From an uncultured Prolixibacteraceae bacterium (GTDB lineage: Bacteria > Bacteroidota > Bacteroidia > Bacteroidales > Prolixibacteraceae): 36,785 nucleotides of DNA. Position numbers and translations under genes: made by a program. The DNA lies in the NCBI GenBank assembly GCA_903865775.1, contig CAIPKZ010000198.1, forward strand, positions 1 through 36,785, in the 5' to 3' direction. Shown here one piece after another: positions 8,989 through 17,554 of the stretch. The notes below the pieces were generated by a model. It saw nothing but the letters and a program-made list of their open reading frames with translations. It ran no database searches and had not been told where the DNA came from. The first letter of the stretch is position 1. Every line of letters starts with the position of its first letter.

Positions 8989-11222
8989 TCAAGAGTACCA
9001 TGAAAACAATCATTTTAGTATCGATGGTTTTTCTGATTGCTTGCAGTAATCCTGAAAAAAAAGAAAAGACTAACAATGTAACAGCCATTATTTCAGGAAA
9101 TAAACTATCCATAACATACAATGGAAAAGAAAAAATGGCAGGAGGAAACATTGTCTATGAAGCGAATGAAAAGAAAGACAGTTTCGCTATTAAAAGCGAA
9201 TCTACTGATGGATTCAAATTTGCCAATTCGAAAAAAGAACTTGAATTCGCAGTAAAAAAGAGCGAAATAGACAATGTGCTTGGCTTTTATCTGAAAGCTA
9301 ATGATAGCGAAATGCACGATGGGAATCAATTCATCGGGCTTTTTTTTAAACGAATGCCTGAATTTGAGCAGGGAGTGCAGATTTGGCGTTACAAACCGTG
9401 GAACTCATGGACCAAACCAATCAGGGTTTCTGATCCGTCGGAACTCGAAGAATGGGACGTTCAGTTTTTCTACTGGCAATACAACGACAGTACGTACGGC
9501 GCGGCAATGCCTCTGTCTGGCAATGGTTTCAGAACTACATTAGGTTCAAACGATAAAGCATTTGGAGCCAAAGCCTATACCTATACCAATTCAGTAATTA
9601 AAGGTGAAGTGCCGTTTATGGCTGTTGGTTTTGGTAACGATCCTTACCAATTGTTCGAGCAGCTTTATTCTGCCGGAATGAAAATGATGGGAAAACCTGA
9701 AAATCTTCGTGCAAAAAAAACTTATCCTAAAATCCTCGAATACTTTGGATGGTGTTCATGGAACAGTTCAGGTAATGGTGGAAAGTTGAACGAGAAGTTA
9801 CTTGACGATGCTGCCAACTCGTTTGTTTCGAATAACTTTCCGCTGCCCTGGATAATTATTGATGACGGTTGGTCGCAAAATACAAATTCACAGCTAACAT
9901 CCTACCAGCCAATTACCGAAAAATTCCCCAGTGGATTCAAACCTGTAATCGAAACGCTTAAGAAGAAGTATGGCGTGAAATATGTTGGAGCTTGGCAGGC
10001 TTTTAACTGTTACTGGTCAGGTATCAAAAAAGATTCTGAACTCGGGAAGCAATATAAAAATTTGCTTTATAAGTACATGGATTATAATCCAATGATAGCA
10101 AACGACAAAGGCAAAGAGTGTTTTATGATTAACCCTTATTCCGATTCGCTGTTGACTTTCTATGACAATTGGCACAGCTGGATGGTTGAACAGGGAATTG
10201 ATTTTGTAAAGGTTGACAACCAATTATCGGTTGAACGCATAGCAAAAAATAACTTTCCGATTTGGGATGTGGCTGACAGAATGCATCAGGCCTTATATAC
10301 TTCGGTAAACAAGCATTTTAAAGGAGACATCATCAATTGTATGGATATGACCAATGATGCCTTTTATAATTTTGGCACTTCGGCAGTTGCTCGTGCGGTA
10401 GAGGATTATTTTCCATACGAAGAAAATGAAAATTATAACATGCAAAAAGGCAATGCAGCTGCACATGTCACTCAGGCGCTGTATAATTCAAGCTATTTTC
10501 AGCAAATGGTATGGCCCGATTTTGATATGTTTGAAAGCTATAACCCCAATGCAACATTTCATGCCATTGCCAGAGCTATTAGTGGCGGACCAGTTTATGT
10601 AACCGATTTTCCCGGCAAACAGAACTTCGAAGTGCTTCGTCCCCTGGTTTATGCTGATGGCCGAATTATACGTGCTGACGTTCCTGGTCGTTTAACAACG
10701 GACTGTCTGTTTCAGGTGCAGGATGCCAAACCATTGAAAGCCTTTTCGTTGGCGAATAAGGCCGGTTTATTGGCAATTTGGAACGCAGCCGATACCAATC
10801 TGGTTAAGGGATCATTCAAGGTTTCAGATATTCAGGGAATAAAAGGCGAACAATTTGTTGTTTACGAGCATTTTTCGAAAGATGAAAAGGTTGTCAGCAT
10901 CAATGAGCCAATCGCTATCGAACTGGAACGTTTAAGATACAGATATTACAACATTGTGCCTATTGAAAAAGGCGTTGCAATTATTGGACTTACCAATAAA
11001 TACAATGCCCCAAAAACAATCGAAGAACAAACAATTACAGAAAAGGGTGTTTCAATCAAACTTCACGAAGGAGGTTTATTTTCGGCCTATTTGTATAAGA
11101 AACCAACTAAAGTTCTGATTAATAATATACCGACTACAAACTTCAAATTCGAAAGTAATTGGTTTCAATTAGCCATTGAATGCAATATTGATGAAGTAAA
11201 AAATGTGGAAATAGAATGGTAA
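8985..11222 (+). CDS. Lipoprotein of the raffinose-synthase/Sip1 (GH36-like) family, probable alpha-galactosidase
   Basis: The product has 745 residues. The N-terminus is a lipoprotein signal (FLIAC, Cys20), so the protein is membrane-anchored. The barrel shows family blocks FGWCSWN (about 254-260), PWIIIDDGW (288-296) and FVKVDNQ (407-413, Asp411 as the expected nucleophile). A VEDYFPY block follows (about 472-478, possible acid/base Asp), then RAISGGPVYVTDFPGK (530-545). In this superfamily the reaction is hydrolysis or transfer of alpha-galactosyl units. In this locus it would remove galactosyl side groups, for example from xyloglucan or galactomannan. The ATG overlaps the stop of the upstream GH43 gene. 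A second in-frame ATG at 9000 gives a more compact lipoprotein signal (Cys15) and is a credible alternative start. Confidence 0.82.
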   Translation: MIKSTMKTIILVSMVFLIACSNPEKKEKTNNVTAIISGNKLSITYNGKEKMAGGNIVYEANEKKDSFAIKSESTDGFKFANSKKELEFAVKKSEIDNVLGFYLKANDSEMHDGNQFIGLFFKRMPEFEQGVQIWRYKPWNSWTKPIRVSDPSELEEWDVQFFYWQYNDSTYGAAMPLSGNGFRTTLGSNDKAFGAKAYTYTNSVIKGEVPFMAVGFGNDPYQLFEQLYSAGMKMMGKPENLRAKKTYPKILEYFGWCSWNSSGNGGKLNEKLLDDAANSFVSNNFPLPWIIIDDGWSQNTNSQLTSYQPITEKFPSGFKPVIETLKKKYGVKYVGAWQAFNCYWSGIKKDSELGKQYKNLLYKYMDYNPMIANDKGKECFMINPYSDSLLTFYDNWHSWMVEQGIDFVKVDNQLSVERIAKNNFPIWDVADRMHQALYTSVNKHFKGDIINCMDMTNDAFYNFGTSAVARAVEDYFPYEENENYNMQKGNAAAHVTQALYNSSYFQQMVWPDFDMFESYNPNATFHAIARAISGGPVYVTDFPGKQNFEVLRPLVYADGRIIRADVPGRLTTDCLFQVQDAKPLKAFSLANKAGLLAIWNAADTNLVKGSFKVSDIQGIKGEQFVVYEHFSKDEKVVSINEPIAIELERLRYRYYNIVPIEKGVAIIGLTNKYNAPKTIEEQTITEKGVSIKLHEGGLFSAYLYKKPTKVLINNIPTTNFKFESNWFQLAIECNIDEVKNVEIEW

Positions 11223-11232
11223 ACGCATCATT

Positions 11233-11272
11233 TTCAAGGGGAAATGGAATTAATATCCGTTTCTCCCTTGAA
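11233..11272. terminator. Hairpin between convergent genes, probable bidirectional terminator
   Basis: TTCAAGGGGAAA at 11233-11244 pairs with TTTCTCCCTTGAA at 11260-11272, with one bulged base, across a 15-nt loop. It lies between the end of the glycosidase operon and the end of the convergent HTCS gene. The flanking T/A tracts are short, so the strength is uncertain. Confidence 0.6.
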
Positions 11273-11281
11273 TTCAAAGAA

Positions 11282-14200
11282 TCATTTCAACCTCTTCATA
11301 TATTCAGTAGGAGTGATTCCAAAATACTTTTTAAATGTTTCTGAAAAATAGGTGGGTGATGAGAATCCTACGTCAAAAGCAACTTCTGAAATGGTAAACT
11401 TTCCTGTTTCAAGCAGCTTCTCTGCTGTTTTCATCCGTAGCGTAAGAATAAATTGTTTCAGTGATAAATTTGTGATGGCTTTTACTTTTCGATATAACTG
11501 CAGATATTTCATCCCCATTTGGTTGCAAAAATCATCCAGTTCAAAATCCGAATCCGACAAATGATTTTCTACAATGGCAACTATTCTTTGCATAAACAAC
11601 TCATCAACCGAAAGTTTTTCAAGCTCGTGCGGCTGGTAATCAAAGCCTTTTTGTTCCTGTCCAACTTGGATTTTATACTTCTCCTGAAGTATCTTCCTTA
11701 ATTCAAGTAATTTACTGACTCTGACTGATAAATGCCTTGGATGAAAAGGTTTTGTTATATACGAGTCGGCACCCATGTCAAGTCCCTCAATTCTATTTTC
11801 AATATCCGATAAAGCTGTCAATAATATGATCGGAATATGACTGGTCAGCGGATTGTTTTTTAGCTGAAAGCAAAGGCTTATGCCATCAAGTTCTGGCATC
11901 ATCACATCCGAAATAATCAAATCTGGAATGCATTCATAAGCCATTTCAAGACCTCGTTTCCCGTTTGCAGCTTCAATGACTTCGTATTTTGAGTTTAGTT
12001 CAGTTTTTATAAAAGCTCTTACCTCGTCGTTGTCTTCTACCACAAGTATGATTGATTTGTCGTTTCCTTGATCGTCAGATTGAATTGCAGTATTTTCCTC
12101 CTCTTTAAGCTCTTCATCAGTCGGAGCAATTGAATCTTTGGAGGGGATTAAAAAATCTGAACTTGAATATTCCAATTCGGTTAAAGCATAATGGCCATTC
12201 CCCAATTTTAACCGAACATCAAAACAAGTGCCTCGTTCAGGATTATTTCGTGCGCTAATTTCACCTTTATGCATTTCAACAATCTCTTTGGTCAAATACA
12301 GACCTATTCCGGTGCTGTATTGCTCAACTGCATTTTCAGCCGTAAAATATTTCCTGAAAATCTGGATAAGCTCATTTTCAGGAATTCCGATCCCACTGTC
12401 TTCAACCTCAATAGAAACATGTTGTTGGCCGGATAGCCTGATTCGACATTGTATGTTTCCGCCATCAGGAGTATATTTAAATGCATTTGAAAGGATATTG
12501 TAAAAGACCTTTTCAAGTTTATTTTTGTCGAACCAAACTTTAATTTCGTGTTGCGGTGGATCAATGCTGAACTCAATATGATGAATTTCGGCATGTGCTT
12601 CAAAACTTCTGGCAATTTGAGCGAAGAAATCAACGATGTTTTCCTCGGAAACGTTTAGGTGCATGCTTCGGGCTTCAATTTTCCTAAAATCGAGCAATTC
12701 ATTAATTAAAAGCAAAAGTCGGTTTGCATTTCGTTTTATGACATGGACCTGATCAGAGAAAAAATTGTCAGTCTTGTACTTCTCTGTAAGGTGTTCCAAA
12801 GGTCCAATAATTAAGGTAAGAGGAGTGCGGAATTCGTGCGTAATGTTCGTATAGAAATTTTCTTTAATCCGATTGATTTCCAACTCTTTTTCGCGTTCAT
12901 GCTTTTCAAAAAACAACTTTCGCTGAAGCTTAATCCGGCTAATAGTAATATTCAGGTAAAAGGTCAGCAAACCTCCAATAACAATAAAATACAATAAAAA
13001 TGCCCACCAGGTCCGCCACCATGGGGGTAATATTTCAACGCGTAACTCAACCGGAGAGCTTGCCTTATCGTTTAATCCAGATACGAGTTTAACCTTAAAT
13101 GTATAGTTCCCGGCATCGAGATTCGTATAACTTGCTGAACGATTTCGGTAATCTGCCTTACGCCAGTTCTGATCAAATCCATCCATTTTATAGTAATAAT
13201 CTACCTTCGAAGTATTGGCGTAATCTAATGCAGAGAAAGTAAACGAAAAGCTGTTTTCAGTGTGATGGAACTTTACAAGATCGGAACAGCAAATATCACG
13301 CTCCAGTATCACATAATTATTGATCTTTTCCCCAGGCAAAACAGAATTGTCAAAAACCTTTAAATCAGTGATAAACAATTGAGGAATAAAGGTGGAGGAG
13401 GATAATTTGTCGGCTGTGAAAACTGTGAAACCTTGGGTACCTCCAAAAAATAATTCACCATTTGTTGACTTTAGTGCTGATCTTGGAGAAAGAATTCTGT
13501 TGGGTAAATTGTAATTCTCACCGAAATTCTTAACCTGCAAGGTCGTTGGATTAAAACGCGATAACCATCTGTTTGTACCCAACCAAAGGTTTCCTTCATC
13601 ATCTTCGGCAATACTGTAAATTTGATTATCGGGTAATCCATTTTTTGTTGTGTACCGTTTGAATATTTGAGTTTTTTCATCAAGCAAATTCAACCCGTTT
13701 GGAGTACCAATCCATAACCTGTTTTTTGAATCCTTGAACAGACAATCAATGGTATTTGAGCTTAAACTAAGGGTATCATTATCCTGATTGAAGAATTTGG
13801 TAATGACTCTTGTGCCGGAATTCAGATAGTTTAATCCAAAAAAAGTACCAATCCAAATATTCCCAAGATGATCTTTTAGAAGCGAGGTTCCTCCATTATG
13901 ACTTAACTGATACTTACTATTCAATTCTTCGTGTATTTGTTGGATTTTACCGCTTGCTTTATTGATGATATTTAAGCCGTCTGAAAGCGTCAAAACAAAC
14001 AAGTTCCCATTATTGTCTTCTGTTATGGCCGAGACATCATTTCCACTCAATGAATTATTATTGTTTTCATTGCTTTTATATCGGATAAACTGATTGTCCT
14101 TTTTATTAAACTTACATAGTCCACCCTGATAGGTACCAATCCAAAGTTGTTTATCCGAGTCAATAAATAAGCTTAAAACGACGTCAGCGCTCAATGAGTT

Positions 14201-15415
14201 TTTATTGGAAGCATTCAGAAAATAATGCGTAAAAATTCCTTTGGATCTGTCAAGACAATTTAATCCGTCACCGTCAGTACCAATCCAGATTTTCTTATTT
14301 TCATCCTCTGCAAATGCAGTTACAATATTGCCAGAAAGGCAATTTCCTGTGCGAATAGTACTTGTATAAGTCTGGAATATGGCATCTTGATTCAAATTTG
14401 CGACACTGAACCCCAGACTACTGAAAAACGCCCAAAGATTATTTTGTCCATCCACAAAAATCTGCGATGTTTTATTGTTCAGGATCGAACCTTGAAAATC
14501 TTCGTTTTTCCTGATTTTTTGGAGTGAGAGGGTTTTAGGATTGATGCAATAAATTCCATCGCCATCAGTTGATGCCCAAATTCTTCCACTTTTATCTTCT
14601 GCTATTTTGGTCACCAAATTACCTTTGGTTTCAACTACATCTGTAATCTTTCGGTTGACAAGTTCATCAATACTATTTGCAAACTTTATTCCTTTATCGG
14701 TTGCAATCCAGATTTGACCAGCACTGCTTTTAAACAGATGGTAAACCTTATTTGCCCCAAGCATTTGAGTGCTGATGTTCCAAATATTTTGCCCTGACAG
14801 AGTAAAAATAAATATTCCTTTCCGGTCAGTTCCTGATAAAATGTATTCCATATCGGAAATTACAGTTGAATGAACAAACCCTCCTTTGTCAATTTCCTTT
14901 ATTCCAGTATTCATCCGCAGAAAACACTCATTATCTGTTTGGTATTTGTAAAAGAAGAAATGAGTATGGCAAAACAATTCTCCTTTTTCGTCTTTGAAAA
15001 AACCTAAAACTGATTCATTTAGTGCAAATAAAGTAGTATCGGCATACAACGGAATATGTTTAAATTCATTTTGATGGGTTCCATAAAGATCAGGTCCTTT
15101 AGTAGTTCCAATCCATAATTTTCCGGAATTATCCTGAAAAATTGCATTTACCTTTCCTTGTCGAATACTTTTGTTATCATCGGGATTATGAATGAAATTG
15201 AGGTAATCATTTCCATCAAATCGATTCAATCCGACATCCGATCCCATCCAAATAAAGCCTTTTTGATCCTGTAATAATACATTGCATGTTTTGTTAAAAG
15301 GCAGACCATTTTCAAAGGTTAGTTGACGGAAAGACAACTTTTCAAGTTGAGCCGAAGCAATCAATCCAATAATGAAGAATAAAATACCAAATACTATTTT
15401 TTTTAAATCAACCAT
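11282..15415 (-). CDS. Hybrid two-component system (HTCS) regulator: sensor, histidine kinase, receiver and AraC-type DNA-binding domains
   Basis: The product has 1377 residues from the chosen start. Order: signal peptide/anchor (MVDLKKIVFG, about 1-23), a periplasmic sensor of two-component-regulator propeller repeats (many IWIGT-type motifs, about 25-700), a Y_Y_Y domain (about 715-795), one membrane helix (about 800-825), then HisKA with His860 (NITHEFRTPL). These are followed by an HATPase_c domain (about 960-1080, GIGIP and GIGLYLTKEI motifs), a receiver with Asp1170 (SDVMMPELDG) and an AraC helix-turn-helix (about 1270-1377). Such regulators sense oligosaccharides in the periplasm and activate their own polysaccharide locus, so the convergent glycosidase operon is the likely target. 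An upstream start at 15493 is in frame but lies before a -7 promoter motif, so I chose 15415. Confidence 0.93.
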   Translation of the reverse strand: MVDLKKIVFGILFFIIGLIASAQLEKLSFRQLTFENGLPFNKTCNVLLQDQKGFIWMGSDVGLNRFDGNDYLNFIHNPDDNKSIRQGKVNAIFQDNSGKLWIGTTKGPDLYGTHQNEFKHIPLYADTTLFALNESVLGFFKDEKGELFCHTHFFFYKYQTDNECFLRMNTGIKEIDKGGFVHSTVISDMEYILSGTDRKGIFIFTLSGQNIWNISTQMLGANKVYHLFKSSAGQIWIATDKGIKFANSIDELVNRKITDVVETKGNLVTKIAEDKSGRIWASTDGDGIYCINPKTLSLQKIRKNEDFQGSILNNKTSQIFVDGQNNLWAFFSSLGFSVANLNQDAIFQTYTSTIRTGNCLSGNIVTAFAEDENKKIWIGTDGDGLNCLDRSKGIFTHYFLNASNKNSLSADVVLSLFIDSDKQLWIGTYQGGLCKFNKKDNQFIRYKSNENNNNSLSGNDVSAITEDNNGNLFVLTLSDGLNIINKASGKIQQIHEELNSKYQLSHNGGTSLLKDHLGNIWIGTFFGLNYLNSGTRVITKFFNQDNDTLSLSSNTIDCLFKDSKNRLWIGTPNGLNLLDEKTQIFKRYTTKNGLPDNQIYSIAEDDEGNLWLGTNRWLSRFNPTTLQVKNFGENYNLPNRILSPRSALKSTNGELFFGGTQGFTVFTADKLSSSTFIPQLFITDLKVFDNSVLPGEKINNYVILERDICCSDLVKFHHTENSFSFTFSALDYANTSKVDYYYKMDGFDQNWRKADYRNRSASYTNLDAGNYTFKVKLVSGLNDKASSPVELRVEILPPWWRTWWAFLLYFIVIGGLLTFYLNITISRIKLQRKLFFEKHEREKELEINRIKENFYTNITHEFRTPLTLIIGPLEHLTEKYKTDNFFSDQVHVIKRNANRLLLLINELLDFRKIEARSMHLNVSEENIVDFFAQIARSFEAHAEIHHIEFSIDPPQHEIKVWFDKNKLEKVFYNILSNAFKYTPDGGNIQCRIRLSGQQHVSIEVEDSGIGIPENELIQIFRKYFTAENAVEQYSTGIGLYLTKEIVEMHKGEISARNNPERGTCFDVRLKLGNGHYALTELEYSSSDFLIPSKDSIAPTDEELKEEENTAIQSDDQGNDKSIILVVEDNDEVRAFIKTELNSKYEVIEAANGKRGLEMAYECIPDLIISDVMMPELDGISLCFQLKNNPLTSHIPIILLTALSDIENRIEGLDMGADSYITKPFHPRHLSVRVSKLLELRKILQEKYKIQVGQEQKGFDYQPHELEKLSVDELFMQRIVAIVENHLSDSDFELDDFCNQMGMKYLQLYRKVKAITNLSLKQFILTLRMKTAEKLLETGKFTISEVAFDVGFSSPTYFSETFKKYFGITPTEYMKRLK

Positions 15416-15469
15416 TTCAATGTGCACTAACAAGATGACGTTCCAGCCTTTCTCAGGGATTATTAGCGC

Positions 15470-15477
15470 CAAAGTTA
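15470..15477 (-). promoter_or_regulatory. Predicted -7 promoter element of the HTCS gene
   Basis: On the minus strand the sequence is TAACTTTG, which fits the Bacteroidota -7 consensus TAnnTTTG. A TTGG about 22 nt upstream could serve as the -33 element. The implied transcription start leaves a leader of roughly 45-50 nt before the ATG at 15415 and excludes the longer in-frame start. Confidence 0.5.
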
Positions 15478-15537
15478 AATTTATTTCCGCCAATCATTAC
15501 CAACTATTGTGCTTTGGATGTCTCGAATATGAGATAA

Positions 15538-15696
15538 ACTATTTCACTTTCTGTACAAACTATTTATCCGTACCTGAAAATTATAGAAAAGAAAGATAAA
15601 CTCACAAAAGATGAAATTGTCAAGTTTGAGGATGATGTTGAAAAGATTCAAAGTCATAGTACAATCCTCCAAAATCAATTTATGGATAGTCATTAA
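15538..15696 (+). pseudogene. Relic of a serine recombinase (coiled-coil fragment)
   Basis: An open stretch with no start codon, bounded by stops at 15535 and 15694. It translates to about 52 residues containing LTKDEIVKFEDDVEKIQSHS and ILQNQFMDSH. These match the coiled-coil part of the larger recombinase fragment about 1.5 kb downstream (RKDEITKTEREIEKIQSR and LQDQFMDKQ), and the DNA is visibly similar too. It is therefore a decayed second copy, in the same orientation, 45 bp beyond the upstream in-frame codon of the HTCS gene. It is too short to be functional. Confidence 0.7.
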
Positions 15697-15828
15697 TTTC
15701 ACCACAGTAATTTCACATTATCGCCTGCACTTTATTTTAGGTGTCCAAAAAGCAAAAATCAATTGATTTAATAGTGCGACTGACCGATTATTAATGTAAA
15801 TTTAGCGTTGTACGAATACCACTCTGAT

Positions 15829-15845
15829 GTTATAATAATTATAAC
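15829..15845. repeat. Perfect 8-bp-arm palindrome
   Basis: GTTATAAT and ATTATAAC are separated by a single A. It is an operator- or crossover-like symmetric site in the gene-free stretch, with no gene immediately downstream. Confidence 0.6.
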
Positions 15846-15877
15846 CTTACATATCAAGTGTCCCCGCTTAAAGAGAC

Positions 15878-15920
15878 AATAGCTCTTTGTCTTTTCGTTC
15901 CTCAAAGCCAAAGAGCTATT
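15878..15920. repeat. Perfect 12-bp inverted repeat with 19-nt loop
   Basis: AATAGCTCTTTG at 15878-15889 is the exact reverse complement of CAAAGAGCTATT at 15909-15920. It could be a terminator-like stem or a mobile-element structure. There is no T-tract directly following either arm. Confidence 0.6.
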
Positions 15921-15957
15921 CCAACCTATAAAGCAAAATGACGCTTAACTGAATTTA

Positions 15958-16042
15958 TCCCGAATTTAGTTCGGGAACCACCTCCACTGTTACGCTTGTG
16001 CAAATTTATCCGCCGTGCTGGGCCTGTCCGCCCTCTGGCGGA
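15958..16042. repeat. Pair of GC-rich hairpins
   Basis: The first stem is TCCCGAA (15958-15964) with TTCGGGA (15970-15976). The second is TCCGCC (16027-16032) with GGCGGA (16037-16042). A further CCGCC lies at about 16009. The pair resembles a REP-type or structured intergenic element rather than coding sequence. Confidence 0.5.
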
Positions 16043-16125
16043 AAAATTCAACATCAGCACCAAGGATTCTTGTATTTTCCTCAAATTGTAAAACATGTTA
16101 TTCAAGCAAATTATTTTCCTATTAA

Positions 16126-16161
16126 TTGATATTTGCAACTAATAATAGTTACATTTGCAAC
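16126..16161 (+). promoter_or_regulatory. Predicted hicAB promoter with duplicated 9-mer operator candidate
   Basis: TACATTTG at 16150-16157 fits the -7 consensus and a TTG at 16126-16128 lies 21 nt upstream as a -33 candidate. The 9-mer ATTTGCAAC occurs at 16131-16139 and again at 16153-16161, exactly 22 bp apart (about two helix turns). It overlaps the promoter, as expected for autorepression by the ribbon-helix-helix antitoxin. Confidence 0.5.
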
Positions 16162-16175
16162 ACAAATACGAATGA

Positions 16176-16433
16176 ATGGGAACAAAGGAAAAGCTGATTG
16201 AACGGTTTAAAAGGCAACCCAAGGATTTTACTTTTAATGAACTAACACGTTTATTTCATGTACTTGGGTTTGAGGTCAGTCAAAAAGGGAAAACTTCCGG
16301 CTCCCGAATTGAGTTTGTCAACAGTGAAAAGGAACTCTCTTACGGTGCTCATAAACCACACCTTGACAGCGCAATAAAAAGTTATATCATGAAGCAAGTT
16401 TTGGAATTTCTAACTTCGAACAAGTTAATATAG
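16176..16433 (+). CDS. hicA: HicA-family toxin (mRNA interferase fold)
   Basis: The product is a small basic protein of 85 residues with the double-stranded-RNA-binding-like HicA fold. It has an N-terminal helix (KEKLIERFKRQPKDFTFNEL), the conserved GFE turn (about 31-33), the KGKTSGSRIEF strand (37-47) and an AHKPH segment (58-62). HicA toxins cleave mRNA and are neutralised by the partner HicB. In this variant the first strand reads SGSR where many HicA proteins carry the catalytic His, but His is present in the AHKPH segment. That pattern is seen in a recognised subgroup. It is followed 8 bp later by hicB. The ATG at 16176 is preceded by another in-frame-incompatible ATG at 16172. Confidence 0.82.
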   Translation: MGTKEKLIERFKRQPKDFTFNELTRLFHVLGFEVSQKGKTSGSRIEFVNSEKELSYGAHKPHLDSAIKSYIMKQVLEFLTSNKLI

Positions 16434-16441
16434 ATCACATT

Positions 16442-16786
16442 ATGGGAACATTAAAATATAAAGGCTATTCAGGAACAGTAGAATATAGCGAAGAAGACAA
16501 CTGCCTGTTCGGCAAGGTAATCGGTATGAATAAAAACCTTATTTCCTACGAAGGCAAAACAGTGGAGGAATTGAAGGCTGATTTTGAGGCCGGGATTGAT
16601 TTATACCTTGAAAGTTGCAAAGAGCGAGGAGTACAACCTCAAAAACCATACAGCGGATCATTAAATATCCGGATTCCATCAGAGGTACACAGTCAATTAG
16701 CGCTAAAAGCTCAAATGACCGGACGATCAATCAATGCGATTATTAAAGATTTGATAACAAGTCAACAGGACCTGTTAAACGCATAA
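16442..16786 (+). CDS. hicB: HicB-family antitoxin with ribbon-helix-helix DNA-binding domain
   Basis: The product has 114 residues. Residues about 1-68 form the partial RNase-H-like HicB domain (YKGYSGTVEYSEEDNCLFGK, then a YEGKTVEELKADFE helix). Residues about 72-106 form an Arc/HicB-type ribbon-helix-helix (SLNIRIPSEVHSQLALKAQ). It should bind and inhibit HicA and repress the operon through the duplicated 9-mer upstream. The pair lies between two recombinase relics, consistent with cargo of a lost integrative element. Confidence 0.85.
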   Translation: MGTLKYKGYSGTVEYSEEDNCLFGKVIGMNKNLISYEGKTVEELKADFEAGIDLYLESCKERGVQPQKPYSGSLNIRIPSEVHSQLALKAQMTGRSINAIIKDLITSQQDLLNA

Positions 16787-16838
16787 TCAAAAAATAGAAA
16801 GATTCCCCAACCCACGACAACCCTTTGGTTTCATTTTT

Positions 16839-17554
16839 TTGTCACAGTTTTTGTATCAACCCACTGGCAACACAACTTGTTCCGATTCCTCGGGATTGTT
16901 TGTTGCTTTTGAAGGTTTGATTTTAAAGGTAAAAGCAAAAACCAAAGTAAGAACCACATGGGAAATCTATACCACTATTACATCTGTACAAAGTGTAAGG
17001 GTGGACAACGTCACCCGATAAATGATGTACATGAAAGTATTGAAAACATACTATCAACCATTTCAATCTCAGCACAGACGGTCAATTTATATCGGAAGAT
17101 GTTAGAAAAACTGTTTGATAAGGAAGACTCAATGAGAAAAGATGAAATTACCAAGACTGAAAGGGAAATTGAAAAGATTCAGAGTCGTATTACGTCACTT
17201 CAAGATCAGTTCATGGATAAACAGATTGACCCTCAAGATTATCATTTGATGAAACAACGTGTTGAAAAAGACCTGGTAGGATTAAGTTGCAAATTGAAAG
17301 ACCTGAAAGACGATAAGTCTCCGTTCAAGGAATACATTAAACACACGGTTCCTATGCTGGAAAACCTGGTGTCATATTACAGGAAGTCGGACGGGAATAC
17401 CAAAAAGAAGATATTAAGTTGCATCTTTTCGAAAAAAATCGTTTTGGAGAAATCAAAAGTTGCAACCTACGAATTCACGACACCTATACAAGTTTTACTC
17501 AATGCCGGCAAGGTTTGCAGAGGGACAAAAAAAAAGACAAGAGCTCGAAAATGA
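16839..17554 (+). pseudogene. Truncated serine recombinase, C-terminal zinc-ribbon/coiled-coil fragment
   Basis: The catalytic resolvase domain is absent. The longest open part (16958-17554, 198 residues) begins inside the zinc ribbon (YHYYICTKCKGGQRHP). It continues through the long coiled coil typical of large serine integrases (about 70-125, KTEREIEKIQSRITSLQDQF) to a basic C-terminus. Upstream, in another frame from about 16839, a residual CSDS segment followed by GLFVA looks like the first half of the ribbon with its second Cys lost. This implies a frameshift before 16958. The fragment ends only 14 bp from tRNA-Asn, a common integration site. It is not expected to recombine DNA. Confidence 0.75.

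Larger units (their letters stand above)
15697..16125. other. Gene-free stretch with inverted repeats between recombinase relic and HicAB
   Basis: I see no convincing gene in these 429 bases. They hold four inverted repeats listed separately and an imperfect direct repeat of the form ACGCTT-N(4-6)-AATTTATCC at about 15941-15960 and 15992-16010. The local GC-rich patch at 16007-16042 is unlike the surrounding AT-rich DNA. It could be mobile-element end sequence or a structured noncoding element. Confidence 0.45.

Noticed and set aside
1-11222. Complete Sus-type polysaccharide utilisation locus
   Set aside because: No SusC/SusD pair is encoded in the window; it can only be called the right-hand part of a locus.
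15416-15493. Longer N-terminus for the HTCS regulator starting at 15493
   Set aside because: It would place a non-signal-like segment before a good signal/anchor sequence and includes the predicted -7 promoter motif at 15470-15477; the start at 15415 gives a normal signal peptide.
15926-16138. Minus-strand open frame of 70 codons
   Set aside because: Its translation follows the GC-rich hairpins and low-complexity sequence and shows no recognisable domain or promoter.
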